DNA from: Gammaproteobacteria bacterium
GTDB lineage: Bacteria > Pseudomonadota > Gammaproteobacteria > Steroidobacterales > JACDCP01
Direction: 5' to 3'
DNA length: 6,343 bases
NCBI GenBank assembly: GCA_013817465.1
Contig: JACDCP010000191.1
Location: 1-6,343, forward strand
How positions within the stretch are numbered: the first letter of the stretch is position 1; each line of letters starts with the position of its first letter. This document shows, in pieces, positions 1 to 5,448 of this stretch. The position numbers were made by a program, and so were the translations under genes. The notes below the pieces were generated by a model. The model saw only the letters and a program-made list of their open reading frames with translations. It did no database searches and had not been told where the DNA came from.

Positions 1-30
1 CGTGTAGATCTTGCTGAGTCGGTATCCCAT
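1..30 (-). CDS. PduO-type ATP:cob(I)alamin adenosyltransferase, N-terminal fragment
   Basis: An ATG at 30-28 on the minus strand opens a frame reading MGYRLSKIYT that continues off the left edge. This matches the usual N-terminus of PduO/MMAB-type corrinoid adenosyltransferases (M-G-x-R-L-S-K-I-Y-T, normally followed by R-T-G-D-x-G-T-T-G-L). The family transfers the 5'-deoxyadenosyl group of ATP to cob(I)alamin, making adenosylcobalamin in the cytoplasm. The gene lies 133 bp downstream of btuB on the same strand, so context supports a B12 role, and it may share the riboswitch-controlled transcript. No strong Shine-Dalgarno is visible before the ATG. Only ten residues are seen, so the call rests on this short motif plus its neighbour. 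Confidence 0.68.
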   Translation of the reverse strand, partial: MGYRLSKIYT

Positions 31-93
31 GGTGCGCGCGCCAGTTTGCCACAGAACGTCCGCGGTGGGTCCAATCCGCTGCAAGTGCGGTAG

Positions 94-111
94 GGCGGGT
101 TCTAACCCGCC
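94..111. repeat. Perfect palindrome between btuB and the adenosyltransferase gene
   Basis: GGCGGGTTCTAACCCGCC is an 18-bp sequence whose two 8-bp arms are perfect reverse complements around a CT centre. It resembles the short dispersed GGCGGGTT...AACCCGCC palindromes common in GC-rich proteobacterial genomes. No T-tract follows on either strand, so it is not a standard intrinsic terminator. It lies in the roughly 130-bp gap after the btuB stop and could be a transcript-stabilising or attenuating hairpin. Nothing else was recognised in 31-163. Confidence 0.5.
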
Positions 112-163
112 AGGAGACGAGAAGATTCACATTTACCAGTGGTCGGCGGAATGAATTCCGCAT

Positions 164-1996
164 CTACAGGTCGACCTCCAGAATTATGTAAACGCCGCGG
201 CTCGCGCTATTGAAACCGCTCACGGTCTCATAATCGGCATCGAGCAGATTCTCGACCTTCGCGCGCAGGCCCCACTGCTCGCCGAGCGCAAAACGTCCGG
301 TCAGATTGGCGAGCACGTAGCCGCCAAGCTCGACCGACATCGGCAGGCCGAAATCCTCACGGTCGCCCGTCGCGAGCATGTCGAGCCCCAGCTCATGAGA
401 CCCGAATGCGCGCCCGACGCTGAAGGTCAGGCTGCGCCGTGCGCGCCGGATGAGGCGCGTGTCCTCGGTCAGATTCTGCGCGTCCTGGACCGTCGCCGCG
501 ACGCGCAGCCGCCACGGGTCGCCGCGCAGCTCGTAGCCGGCCTCGACGCCGCGAATGCGCGCCTGTTCGATGTTGCGGTTCTCGCCGATGAACGGATCGG
601 CGCTCAGCGTGACGAACTCGATCAGATCGTCGATTTCGTTATGAAAGAGATTCAGTGTCAGCCGTTGGTGCGCATCCAGTGAGTGGCGCAGACCAACCTC
701 GAAGTTCCGCGACCGCTCCGGCTCGAGATCGGGATTGCCGCCGAAGCCGAAGCGGTCGACGCTGTCCGGCGCGCGAAAACCGGTGCCGGTACCGAACGTG
801 AGCCGGGTGTCGGCGTCCAGCTCCAGGCCATATTCGGCATTCCAGGTGGTTTCCGCACCGAATGTTTCATGATCGGTGTAGCGTGCAGCCAAAACGACGC
901 CGTGACGCCCGACCTCGATATGGTCTTCGATGAAGAGCGCCCTGACGTCGGTTGCCACGTGGCCTTCGCCGGCCCGTTCTTCCAGCGGCGTGCCGAAGAA
1001 AACCGCCGCAGTCTCCTCGCGCGACACATACAGGCCCGCAACGATGAGTTGGACGTCACCGAGCGTCAGGTCATTCTGCCAGTCGAGCGTGTCGCGGCGC
1101 GTCGTGACGAAGTCCATGCTCTGGTTCTGCTCGATATCATCGACGGCCCGGCTCAGATTGAGGCGCGGCGACCAGATTTCGGTTGCCTGGCCGGCGAGCT
1201 CGATGGCGGTCGCCCGATTGGCGTAGTCCTGGTCTACCGGCGCGCCCAGGAAGTCCGAATACTCGTTCGTGCCTTCCGCCTGCCAGTGGCGCAGGCTCGC
1301 CGCGAAGCGCCCGACTGAAACGCCGGCATCGAGATTGAGCGATAGATGGTCATAGCCGCGATCGACATCGTTGGCGCGCAAGGTCGGATAACCGTCGGTC
1401 GTCAGCCACGCGGCGGACAGATCGAGCGACGCGTTATCGACGTTCATGCCGGTGGTGAAGCTCGCCTCCCGCGTATCGTAGCGCCCGCCGCCGGCATTGC
1501 CCGTCAAGGCACGTCCGGCCGGGGCTTCACGGGTGATAATGTTGACGACGCCGCCGATGGCCTCCGAGCCGTACAGCGAGGAGCGCGGTCCCTTGACAAT
1601 CTCGATGCGCTCGACGATGTCGGGCGAAATGTTCTGCAAGGCGGCGCCGCCCAGAGTGCCCGGGTTGATTTCCACTCCGTCCATCAGCACCAGCGTGTGA
1701 TTGCTGTCCGCGCCGCGGATGAATAAGGAGGTCGCCTGGCCAGGGCCGCCGCTGCGCGCGACGTCGAGGCCGGCGTGAAAACGCAGCAGCTCGGCGATGT
1801 CCAGCGCGAGGCTGCGCTCGATCTCCTCGCGGCCGATGACGATGACCGGCGCGAGGCTGCGATCGCGCGCGATCTCGGTGCGCGTCGCGGTGACGACGAT
1901 TTCATCGAAAGGGGCTTCGGGACGAGAAGTCGAATCGGCAAAGCAGGGGATCGAAAAAGTCAGGCCGAGCACGACGCCGGCCGGAATGCTGCGCAT
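164..1996 (-). CDS. btuB: Vitamin B12 TonB-dependent outer-membrane receptor BtuB
   Basis: This 610-residue protein has the length and order of BtuB. Residues 1-20 form a signal peptide with a likely cut at CFA-DS. A TonB box, DEIVVTA, lies at 31-37, followed by a plug domain at about 43-157 with the family motifs FIRGADSNHTLVLMDG (92-107) and GPRSSLYGSEAIGGVVNIIT (136-155). The rest is a 22-strand-type beta barrel, including the usual GFRAPD and NPDLEPERS segments. BtuB binds corrinoids at the cell surface and passes them to the periplasm using TonB-ExbBD energy. The cobalamin riboswitch in its leader ties the substrate to B12 rather than iron. The ATG at 1996 is preceded by GGGAGAAGG at good spacing. 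One oddity is that the protein ends in YIILEVDL, without the terminal aromatic residue typical of outer-membrane barrels. Other B12-type receptors share the fold, but the riboswitch makes btuB the best name. Confidence 0.93.
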   Translation of the reverse strand: MRSIPAGVVLGLTFSIPCFADSTSRPEAPFDEIVVTATRTEIARDRSLAPVIVIGREEIERSLALDIAELLRFHAGLDVARSGGPGQATSLFIRGADSNHTLVLMDGVEINPGTLGGAALQNISPDIVERIEIVKGPRSSLYGSEAIGGVVNIITREAPAGRALTGNAGGGRYDTREASFTTGMNVDNASLDLSAAWLTTDGYPTLRANDVDRGYDHLSLNLDAGVSVGRFAASLRHWQAEGTNEYSDFLGAPVDQDYANRATAIELAGQATEIWSPRLNLSRAVDDIEQNQSMDFVTTRRDTLDWQNDLTLGDVQLIVAGLYVSREETAAVFFGTPLEERAGEGHVATDVRALFIEDHIEVGRHGVVLAARYTDHETFGAETTWNAEYGLELDADTRLTFGTGTGFRAPDSVDRFGFGGNPDLEPERSRNFEVGLRHSLDAHQRLTLNLFHNEIDDLIEFVTLSADPFIGENRNIEQARIRGVEAGYELRGDPWRLRVAATVQDAQNLTEDTRLIRRARRSLTFSVGRAFGSHELGLDMLATGDREDFGLPMSVELGGYVLANLTGRFALGEQWGLRAKVENLLDADYETVSGFNSASRGVYIILEVDL

Positions 1997-1999
1997 GGT

Positions 2000-2010
2000 C
2001 CTTCTCCCGC
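2000..2010 (-). promoter_or_regulatory. btuB ribosome binding site
   Basis: The minus strand reads GCGGGAGAAGG, then ACC, then the ATG of btuB. The purine run GGGAGAAGG is a good Shine-Dalgarno and fixes this start. It is the likely target if the upstream riboswitch acts on translation. Confidence 0.65.
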
Positions 2011-2095
2011 CGCGTGCACGCCCGCACGCGCTTGTCGGTTTCTACGACCGGCAGACACGCCAGCGCGGAGCGCTGGCAATAACGCGGGCGGGAAC
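2011..2095 (-). promoter_or_regulatory. Structured leader, candidate riboswitch expression platform
   Basis: Between the riboswitch aptamer and the btuB ribosome binding site the minus strand carries two perfect hairpins. One is an 8-bp stem at 2059-2077 (GCCAGCGC, loop TCC, GCGCTGGC). The other is a 7-bp stem at 2011-2030, directly before the ribosome binding site. Neither is followed by a U-tract, which argues against intrinsic termination. In addition UCCCGC (2093-2088) is complementary to GCGGGA (2010-2005) inside the ribosome binding site, giving a possible sequestering pairing. The hairpins are seen in the sequence; the switching role is inferred. Confidence 0.4.
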
Positions 2096-2151
2096 GAGGA
2101 ACGGGCTCGTCTGTTCTGGCCGCGGCTCCACCCACCGTATGCCGGTACCCG

Positions 2152-2383
2152 GGCAGCAGGCCGGTCTCCGGGCTGACGAGTGGGGATCGGCTCGAGGCCA
2201 TGACCCCGACCGCATCGCCTTCCCGCGCCTTTCGAAATGAGGGGCAGTGGCTCCGCGTCCGGGCGGACGCGATGATGCGGTCTTTACTCGATCACCGTTG
2301 CGGGGGCAGCGCCGGAATGACTGCCTGAGGCAGTCGACACCGGCTTCCCGTTAACCCGGGACGTCGTCCCGGGCACACCTGAT
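2152..2383 (-). promoter_or_regulatory. Cobalamin riboswitch (B12-box aptamer) controlling btuB
   Basis: Read on the minus strand, the core elements of the cobalamin aptamer appear in the right order. First comes an 8-bp P2-like stem at 2355-2373 (CCCGGGAC, loop GAC, GTCCCGGG), then TTAACGGGAAGCCGGTG. A 7-bp hairpin follows at 2319-2335 (GACTGCC, loop TCA, GGCAGTC), then CCGGCGCTGCCCCCGCAACGG. A further stem (GCGTCC...GGACGC, 2255-2270) leads into the B12 box GAGCCACTG, whose GCCACTG core is at 2251-2245. Last come GGGAAGGCG and GTCAGCCCGGAGACC, with CAGG near 2382-2379 and CCTG near 2162-2159 as possible closing pairs. In this class, binding of adenosylcobalamin normally lowers expression of B12 uptake or synthesis genes. 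Here it lies about 155 nt upstream of the btuB start. The outer edges are approximate. Confidence 0.95.
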
Positions 2384-2392
2384 GCGAAAAAG

Positions 2393-2422
2393 ACTTTAGG
2401 CGCGCCGCCGCTGCGCTGTCAA
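2393..2422 (-). promoter_or_regulatory. Sigma70-like promoter for the riboswitch-btuB transcript
   Basis: The minus strand carries a perfect -35 hexamer TTGACA (2422-2417), an 18-bp spacer, and TAAAGT (2398-2393), which matches four of six bases of the -10 consensus. Transcription would begin near 2386, a few bases before the first riboswitch stem, which is the placement expected for this leader. The element lies in DNA between the riboswitch and the methyltransferase remnant. Confidence 0.65.
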
Positions 2423-2451
2423 GGGACAACCCGGCGTAGAGCGATCACGAT

Positions 2452-2493
2452 TGCTCCGATTCTCTCCTCGTCGGGGAGACGGGAGCGGGAGCA
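2452..2493. repeat. Imperfect hairpin just past the methyltransferase remnant
   Basis: The outer arms TGCTCC (2452-2457) and GGAGCA (2488-2493) pair, and an inner TCTCC/GGAGA pair sits around a CTCGTCGG-like loop. The core CTCCCGTCTCCCCGACGAGGAGAGA on the minus strand resembles dispersed repeats that read PLPSPRRGE in one frame in many proteobacterial genomes. It could be a repeat element or a weak terminator for the vapBC-side transcript. No T-tract is present. Confidence 0.3.
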
Positions 2494-2536
2494 GCGCGAC
2501 CGGGTTCAACATTGTGGGCACGCCGCGCTCTGGGGA

Positions 2537-2893
2537 AATTTGGCCAGAATATCGAATCGCTCTTAAGCCGGCCGGCGACATAGCGCAACCATGCCATATG
2601 CATGGCGGATGACAGGACGCCGAAGTGATAGAGTCCGGCATCCGCAGTCACTTTCAGGAGATTGCTGGCGAGGGTTTGCGGACACATGAAACCAATAGGC
2701 AAGTACTGTCGCCGCTCCGACGTTACTTCGGGGATCACCAGATAATTGGCGTTCGGGAAATTCTCGACATGAAATCGAGTCGGAGTTTGAGCTAGCTTTT
2801 GCGTTGGCTTACTCTTGCTGCTGAGCCGATATCCTTCCAATCGCGAGCGAATGCCAGCGCGCGGTCGCGTATTTCGTTCGGCGACAGCGGCAC
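2537..2893 (-). pseudogene. Remnant of an MmeI/YeeA-like DNA methyltransferase (type II/IIL RM), internally deleted and frameshifted
   Basis: Two ends of one large gene are joined here. From GTG at 2893, 27 bp after the vapC stop, a 33-codon frame reads MPLSPNEIRDRALAFARDWKD and stops with TAG at 2794-2792. This looks like the start of MmeI-like methyltransferases (LSPxEIRxRALAFAxEW). From about 2835, one frame over, the sequence reads LSSKSKPTQKLAQTPTRFHV, then VIPEVTSERRQYLPIGF and LYHFGVLSSAMHMAWLRYV, ending GRLKSD. That is the target-recognition and late region of the same family. The family next has YRYS; here GATT-CGATATTCTGG restores YRYSGQI if two bases are added back at 2555/2556. 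Homology then ends near 2537, so the family's NNFPWP tail is missing. Full-length members are roughly 900-1000 residues, so about 2.4 kb or more is gone, including the SAM-binding and catalytic NPPF/Y region. The gene cannot make an active enzyme. Family assignment is from remembered motifs. Confidence 0.8.
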
Positions 2894-2920
2894 CTCAGTC
2901 GCCCCGCTTACGTGAAACGA

Positions 2921-3325
2921 TCATGCTTTCGCCCAGTTTTCCACGTTGAGCTCGGAAACGCGGGCAAAGTGGCGTTCATTATTCGTCACGAGGATCAATG
3001 ACAGACTGAGCGCGTGGGCGGCGATCAGAGTGTCGAAACTACCGATGGAGCGACCCGCCTTCTCGAGGTGATGCCGCACTCTGCCGTATGCGGCTGCGGC
3101 AGCGGAATCGAAGTCCATGCTCGGGATCAACTCGGTCAGCGCATCGAGCGCCGACCGGTTGCGTTGCGGAGCACCGCTTTTTTCGACCCCGAATTCGAGT
3201 TCGGCCAGCGTGATAGCGGATATAACCGCATCGCCGGGTTTGTGACGTTGAAAACGGGCCAGAACTCCGGGCGGCTTGCGTTTGATCAAATAGATGCACG
3301 TGTCTGTGTCGAGCATGTATTGCAT
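2921..3325 (-). CDS. vapC: VapC-family PIN-domain ribonuclease toxin
   Basis: This 134-residue protein is a complete PIN domain of typical VapC length. It opens with MQYMLDTDTCIYLI, giving the first catalytic aspartate D6. It continues with E42 in LAELEFGV, D98 in IGSFDTLIAAHAL, and the LVTNNERHF motif (112-120), where the fourth metal-site position is N115/N116, as in many members of this subgroup. VapC enzymes are Mg2+-dependent endoribonucleases that stop translation by cutting tRNA or rRNA when VapB is lost. The ATG (3325-3323) shares one base with the vapB stop (TGATG), which indicates translational coupling. A GAGGG ribosome binding site lies at 3336-3332. All catalytic residues are present, so it is probably functional. 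The RNA target cannot be read from sequence. Confidence 0.93.
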   Translation of the reverse strand: MQYMLDTDTCIYLIKRKPPGVLARFQRHKPGDAVISAITLAELEFGVEKSGAPQRNRSALDALTELIPSMDFDSAAAAAYGRVRHHLEKAGRSIGSFDTLIAAHALSLSLILVTNNERHFARVSELNVENWAKA

Positions 3326-3555
3326 CAGAGACCCTCGCGCTCCTGAGTTTCGGGCTCTGCGCGCTCAGACATGAAATCCTCTGTGAATTCATCGAGCACA
3401 GCGGCGAGCCGGCCGAAATCGTCAGGCAGCGGCTCAACGATCAGCGCGTGTCCTGACCGGCGAATATTTACCCGGCGTGTGGCTAGCCGAAACTCCTTGG
3501 GCAAGCGAATGGCTTGGCTATTCCCGCTGGCAAAAACACGTGTCGTGATGACCAT
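3325..3555 (-). CDS. vapB: VapB-family antitoxin (AbrB/SpoVT-type DNA-binding)
   Basis: The protein of 76 residues starts MVITTRVFASGNSQAIRLPK, which is the swapped-hairpin AbrB/VagC-type DNA-binding domain (RxFxSGNSQAIRLPKEFRL). Its acidic C-terminal tail (LDEFTEDFMSERAEPETQE) would wrap and inhibit VapC. An upstream ATG at 3663 is in frame, but the extra 36 residues show no family similarity and cover the operator and promoter. The start at 3555 is therefore preferred; it has GGGAG eight bases upstream. VapB proteins bind their own promoter, alone or with VapC, and repress it. The inverted repeat at 3593-3609 is the obvious target. Confidence 0.92.
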   Translation of the reverse strand: MVITTRVFASGNSQAIRLPKEFRLATRRVNIRRSGHALIVEPLPDDFGRLAAVLDEFTEDFMSERAEPETQEREGL

Positions 3556-3581
3556 CTTGCAAGCTCCCGTGAGAGTTTCGA

Positions 3582-3610
3582 ACGACATTAGTATATACGA
3601 ATTGTATATC
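3582..3610 (+). promoter_or_regulatory. Possible promoter for the divergent HisN-like gene
   Basis: On the plus strand, ACGACA (3582-3587) and TATATC (3605-3610) each match four of six consensus bases with a 17-bp spacer. They lie about 40 bp before the GTG start at 3649. The candidate overlaps the vapB operator, so the antitoxin could affect both directions. The match is modest. Confidence 0.3.
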
Positions 3611-3617
3611 CCATCAA
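3590..3617 (-). promoter_or_regulatory. vapBC promoter with overlapping inverted-repeat operator
   Basis: On the minus strand, TTGATG (3617-3612, four of six matches to the -35) is followed after 16 bp by TATACT (3595-3590, five of six matches to the -10). A perfect inverted repeat, ATATAC-GAATT-GTATAT (3593-3609), fills the spacer and overlaps the -10. This is where an autorepressing VapB dimer would block RNA polymerase. The AT-rich site stands out from its GC-rich surroundings. Binding by VapB is inferred. Confidence 0.65.
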
Positions 3618-3648
3618 ATCGTCGCTTCGTGTCTGCTAACGTGCGGGC

Positions 3649-4425
3649 GTGGACAATTCTCAATACCTAGTGGTCGCCCTCGACGCCGCGCATGCCGCGG
3701 CTGACATCATTCGTCACTATTATCGGCGCGACCCGGCCGTGCGGCAAAAACCCGACGCGACACCCGTTACCGAGGCGGATGTCGCTGCGGAGAAAGTGAT
3801 ACGTGAAACCATCCTGGCCGCCTTTCCTGACCACGGCTTCTATGGCGAGGAAACCGGCCGCGAGCGTGAAGACGCCGAATTTCTCTGGCTCGTGGACCCG
3901 ATCGATGGCACCCGAAGCTTCGTGCGCGGCTATCCGTTCTTTTCCACGCAGATCGCCTTGATGCGCGCCGGGCGCATCGAGCTCGGCGTGTCGAGCGCAC
4001 CGTTGTTCGATGAGGTCGCGTGGGCGGAGCGTGGCGCCGGCGCATGGCTCAATGGCGAGCGTTGCGCCGTCAGCAGCGTCGGCGCGCTGGAACTTAGCAC
4101 CCTGTCGGCCGGCAACCTCAGGACGCTGGCCATGAGCGATGCCTGGTCTCAGTATGGCAGGCTCGTGGCGCGCGTCGAGCGCATCCGTGGCTACGGCGAC
4201 TTCTATCACTACCACTTGCTGGCCACTGGCCGGATCGACATCGTTATCGAGTCCGACGTCCACGTCCTGGATATCGCGGCCCTCAGCCTCATCGTCGAGG
4301 AAGCCGGCGGCAGCTTCACGAATCTCGCGGGTCGCCCGCTCGACATGCATACGCGTAGTGCGCTCGCATCGAACGGCCGCCTGCACGCGAACGTGCTCGC
4401 GGCGATGAACTACAGTGACCCGTAG
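3649..4425 (+). CDS. hisN: Inositol-monophosphatase-family phosphatase, probable histidinol-phosphatase HisN
   Basis: The 258-residue protein has the full set of IMPase-superfamily metal-site motifs. They are KPDATPVTEAD (34-44), GEETG with E67, WLVDPIDGTRSFVRG (80-94) with D83, D86 and T88, and the late SDVHVLDIAAL with D208 followed by IVEEAGG. The TRSFVRGYPFF stretch and the GYGDFYHYHLLATGRIDIVI segment resemble HisN-type histidinol-phosphate phosphatases more than SuhB or CysQ. HisN removes phosphate from L-histidinol phosphate in the cytoplasm using Mg2+, the penultimate stage of histidine synthesis. Neighbouring genes give no histidine context, so substrate is not certain. The start is GTG; it fits the family's N-terminus but has only a weak GCGGG ribosome site. 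One deviation is that the usual WD before the AA motif is LD (207-208). The gene is divergent from vapBC, with 93 bp between starts. Confidence 0.82.
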   Translation: MDNSQYLVVALDAAHAAADIIRHYYRRDPAVRQKPDATPVTEADVAAEKVIRETILAAFPDHGFYGEETGREREDAEFLWLVDPIDGTRSFVRGYPFFSTQIALMRAGRIELGVSSAPLFDEVAWAERGAGAWLNGERCAVSSVGALELSTLSAGNLRTLAMSDAWSQYGRLVARVERIRGYGDFYHYHLLATGRIDIVIESDVHVLDIAALSLIVEEAGGSFTNLAGRPLDMHTRSALASNGRLHANVLAAMNYSDP

Positions 4426-4467
4426 GGTTGAATTCAATCGTCCCCTTCTATCTGACATCGGTGAAAA

Positions 4468-4566
4468 GGCCGATTCGCGGTCAATGAATGTCCTGCAGGC
4501 AACCGCGCAACAGACGTTGGCGCGTCAATCTGCCTCATTGGCGCGGTTGGCCGATTGAAATCGGCC
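4468..4566. repeat. Inverted-repeat-rich convergent intergenic region, possible terminator
   Basis: The gap between two converging genes carries nested inverted repeats. CAACCGCGC (4500-4508) pairs perfectly with GCGCGGTTG (4541-4549). GGCCGAT-TGAA-ATCGGCC (4549-4566) is a perfect 7-bp hairpin touching the stop codon of the ABC ATPase gene. GGCCGATT also occurs as a direct repeat at 4468-4475, and CGCGGT/ACCGCG (4476-4481 and 4502-4507) offers an alternative pairing. No T-tract follows any stem, so a standard intrinsic terminator is unlikely. A structured 3' end, a repeat element or a small RNA are all possible. No coding gene was seen in 4426-4565. Confidence 0.45.
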
Positions 4567-5378
4567 TACGTGGACGCCAGGAAGATTCGCCGCCCGCCGG
4601 CCTCGATCTGCTCCATGGGCAGGCGATAAAGCCGCGACAGATTCGCCGCCGAGAGCACGGCTCCGGCCGGCCCGAACAGCCAGTCGCCGTCGCCGAACAA
4701 GAGCAGGACGAGGTCCGCGAATCGCGCCGCCAGGTTGACGTCATGCAGGCTCGCGAGCACAGCCTTGCCGGCGCGCGCTTCGGCGGCAAACAGCCGCAGC
4801 ACGTCGAGTTGATGGTGCGGGTCGAGGTGATTCAGGGGCTCATCGAGCAGATAGATGGCCGGATCTTGTGCCAGCACGGCCGCAAGCGCGAGCCGCCGGC
4901 GCTCGCCGCCGGAGAGCGTCGCCACGGAACGCTGCCCGAGACCGGCGAGGTCGACGCGTTCGAGCGCAGCGCGGGCGACGCGCACGTCCTCCGCCGATTC
5001 CCAGCGCCAGAAGTCGACGTGCGGATGACGGCCGATCAGTGCGGACTCCAGCACCGTGGAAGGAAAAAAATTCTCGTCGTGCTGTGCCAGTAATCCGAGC
5101 TGCCGCGCCCGCCTGCGTCGTGGCTGCTCGTCGAGCCAGGCATCGAACAGACGCACCCGGCCCCGCGAGGGCTCGCGCAGGCCGGCGAGCGTGTGCAGGG
5201 TCAGGGTCTTGCCCGAGCCGTTCTCGCCGAGCAGGCAGACAAAGCTGCCCGGCTCAATGGCGAGCTCGAGATCGCTGACCAGCACGCGGCCGGGCACGGC
5301 CACGCAGAGGCCCCGGCAGGCCAGCGCTGGTACGGTTCCGGCTGGCGCTTCCCCGAACTTGGACTTATGCTCGATCAA
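4566..5378 (-). CDS. btuD: ABC transporter ATP-binding protein, BtuD/FecE type (probable cobalamin import ATPase)
   Basis: This 270-residue ABC ATPase has Walker A GENGSGKT (51-58) and a Q-loop at Q99 followed by FFPSTVLESALIGRHPH. The signature is LSGGERRR (155-162), Walker B is IYLLDE with E180, the D-loop is LNHLD (182-186), and the switch histidine is H212 in SLHDVN. The order and length fit importers of iron chelates and cobalamin. As remembered, the RHPHxDFWxWES and LLLFGDGDWLFGP stretches occur in BtuD-like ATPases of proteobacterial B12 loci. It would dimerise on the cytoplasmic face of a BtuC-type permease to drive import. No permease or binding protein lies in this window. The nearby btuB with its riboswitch supports a B12 substrate, but iron-siderophore import remains possible. 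The frame has no ATG near its N-terminus; TTG at 5378 with AGAGG ten bases upstream is the only standard start after the stop. Confidence 0.85.
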   Translation of the reverse strand: MIEHKSKFGEAPAGTVPALACRGLCVAVPGRVLVSDLELAIEPGSFVCLLGENGSGKTLTLHTLAGLREPSRGRVRLFDAWLDEQPRRRRARQLGLLAQHDENFFPSTVLESALIGRHPHVDFWRWESAEDVRVARAALERVDLAGLGQRSVATLSGGERRRLALAAVLAQDPAIYLLDEPLNHLDPHHQLDVLRLFAAEARAGKAVLASLHDVNLAARFADLVLLLFGDGDWLFGPAGAVLSAANLSRLYRLPMEQIEAGGRRIFLAST

Positions 5379-5448
5379 CGGTAAGGAACCTCTGATTCGG
5401 TCAAAGGCTCAACAACAATAACGCAAAGGCTGGAGGCTTGAACTGCCC

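Noticed and set aside
1..93. 30-codon plus-strand frame open from the left edge to TAG at 91-93
   Set aside because: It is antisense to the adenosyltransferase start and has no recognisable content.
683..1318. Long open frame on the plus strand opposite btuB (211 codons)
   Set aside because: It lies wholly antisense to a clearly conserved btuB coding region, has no recognisable domain, and is the usual by-product of high GC content.
2059..2077. Perfect hairpin in the btuB leader as a Rho-independent terminator
   Set aside because: It is followed by GTGTCTGCCGG on the minus strand, with no U-tract.
1902..2201. 99-codon minus frame spanning the btuB start and leader
   Set aside because: It overlaps the btuB signal peptide in another frame and runs through riboswitch and leader structure; no family features.
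2396..2641. 81-codon minus frame as a separate small protein
   Set aside because: Only its RYSGQI part is meaningful, as the shifted continuation of the methyltransferase remnant; the rest is non-coding repeat and promoter DNA.
3556..3663. N-terminal extension of VapB from the ATG at 3663
   Set aside because: The 36 extra residues do not resemble VapB proteins and would place the promoter and operator inside the coding region; the ATG at 3555 has a proper ribosome site.
4488..5093. 201-codon plus frame opposite the ABC ATPase gene
   Set aside because: It is antisense shadow of a gene with all ABC motifs intact and has no domain of its own.
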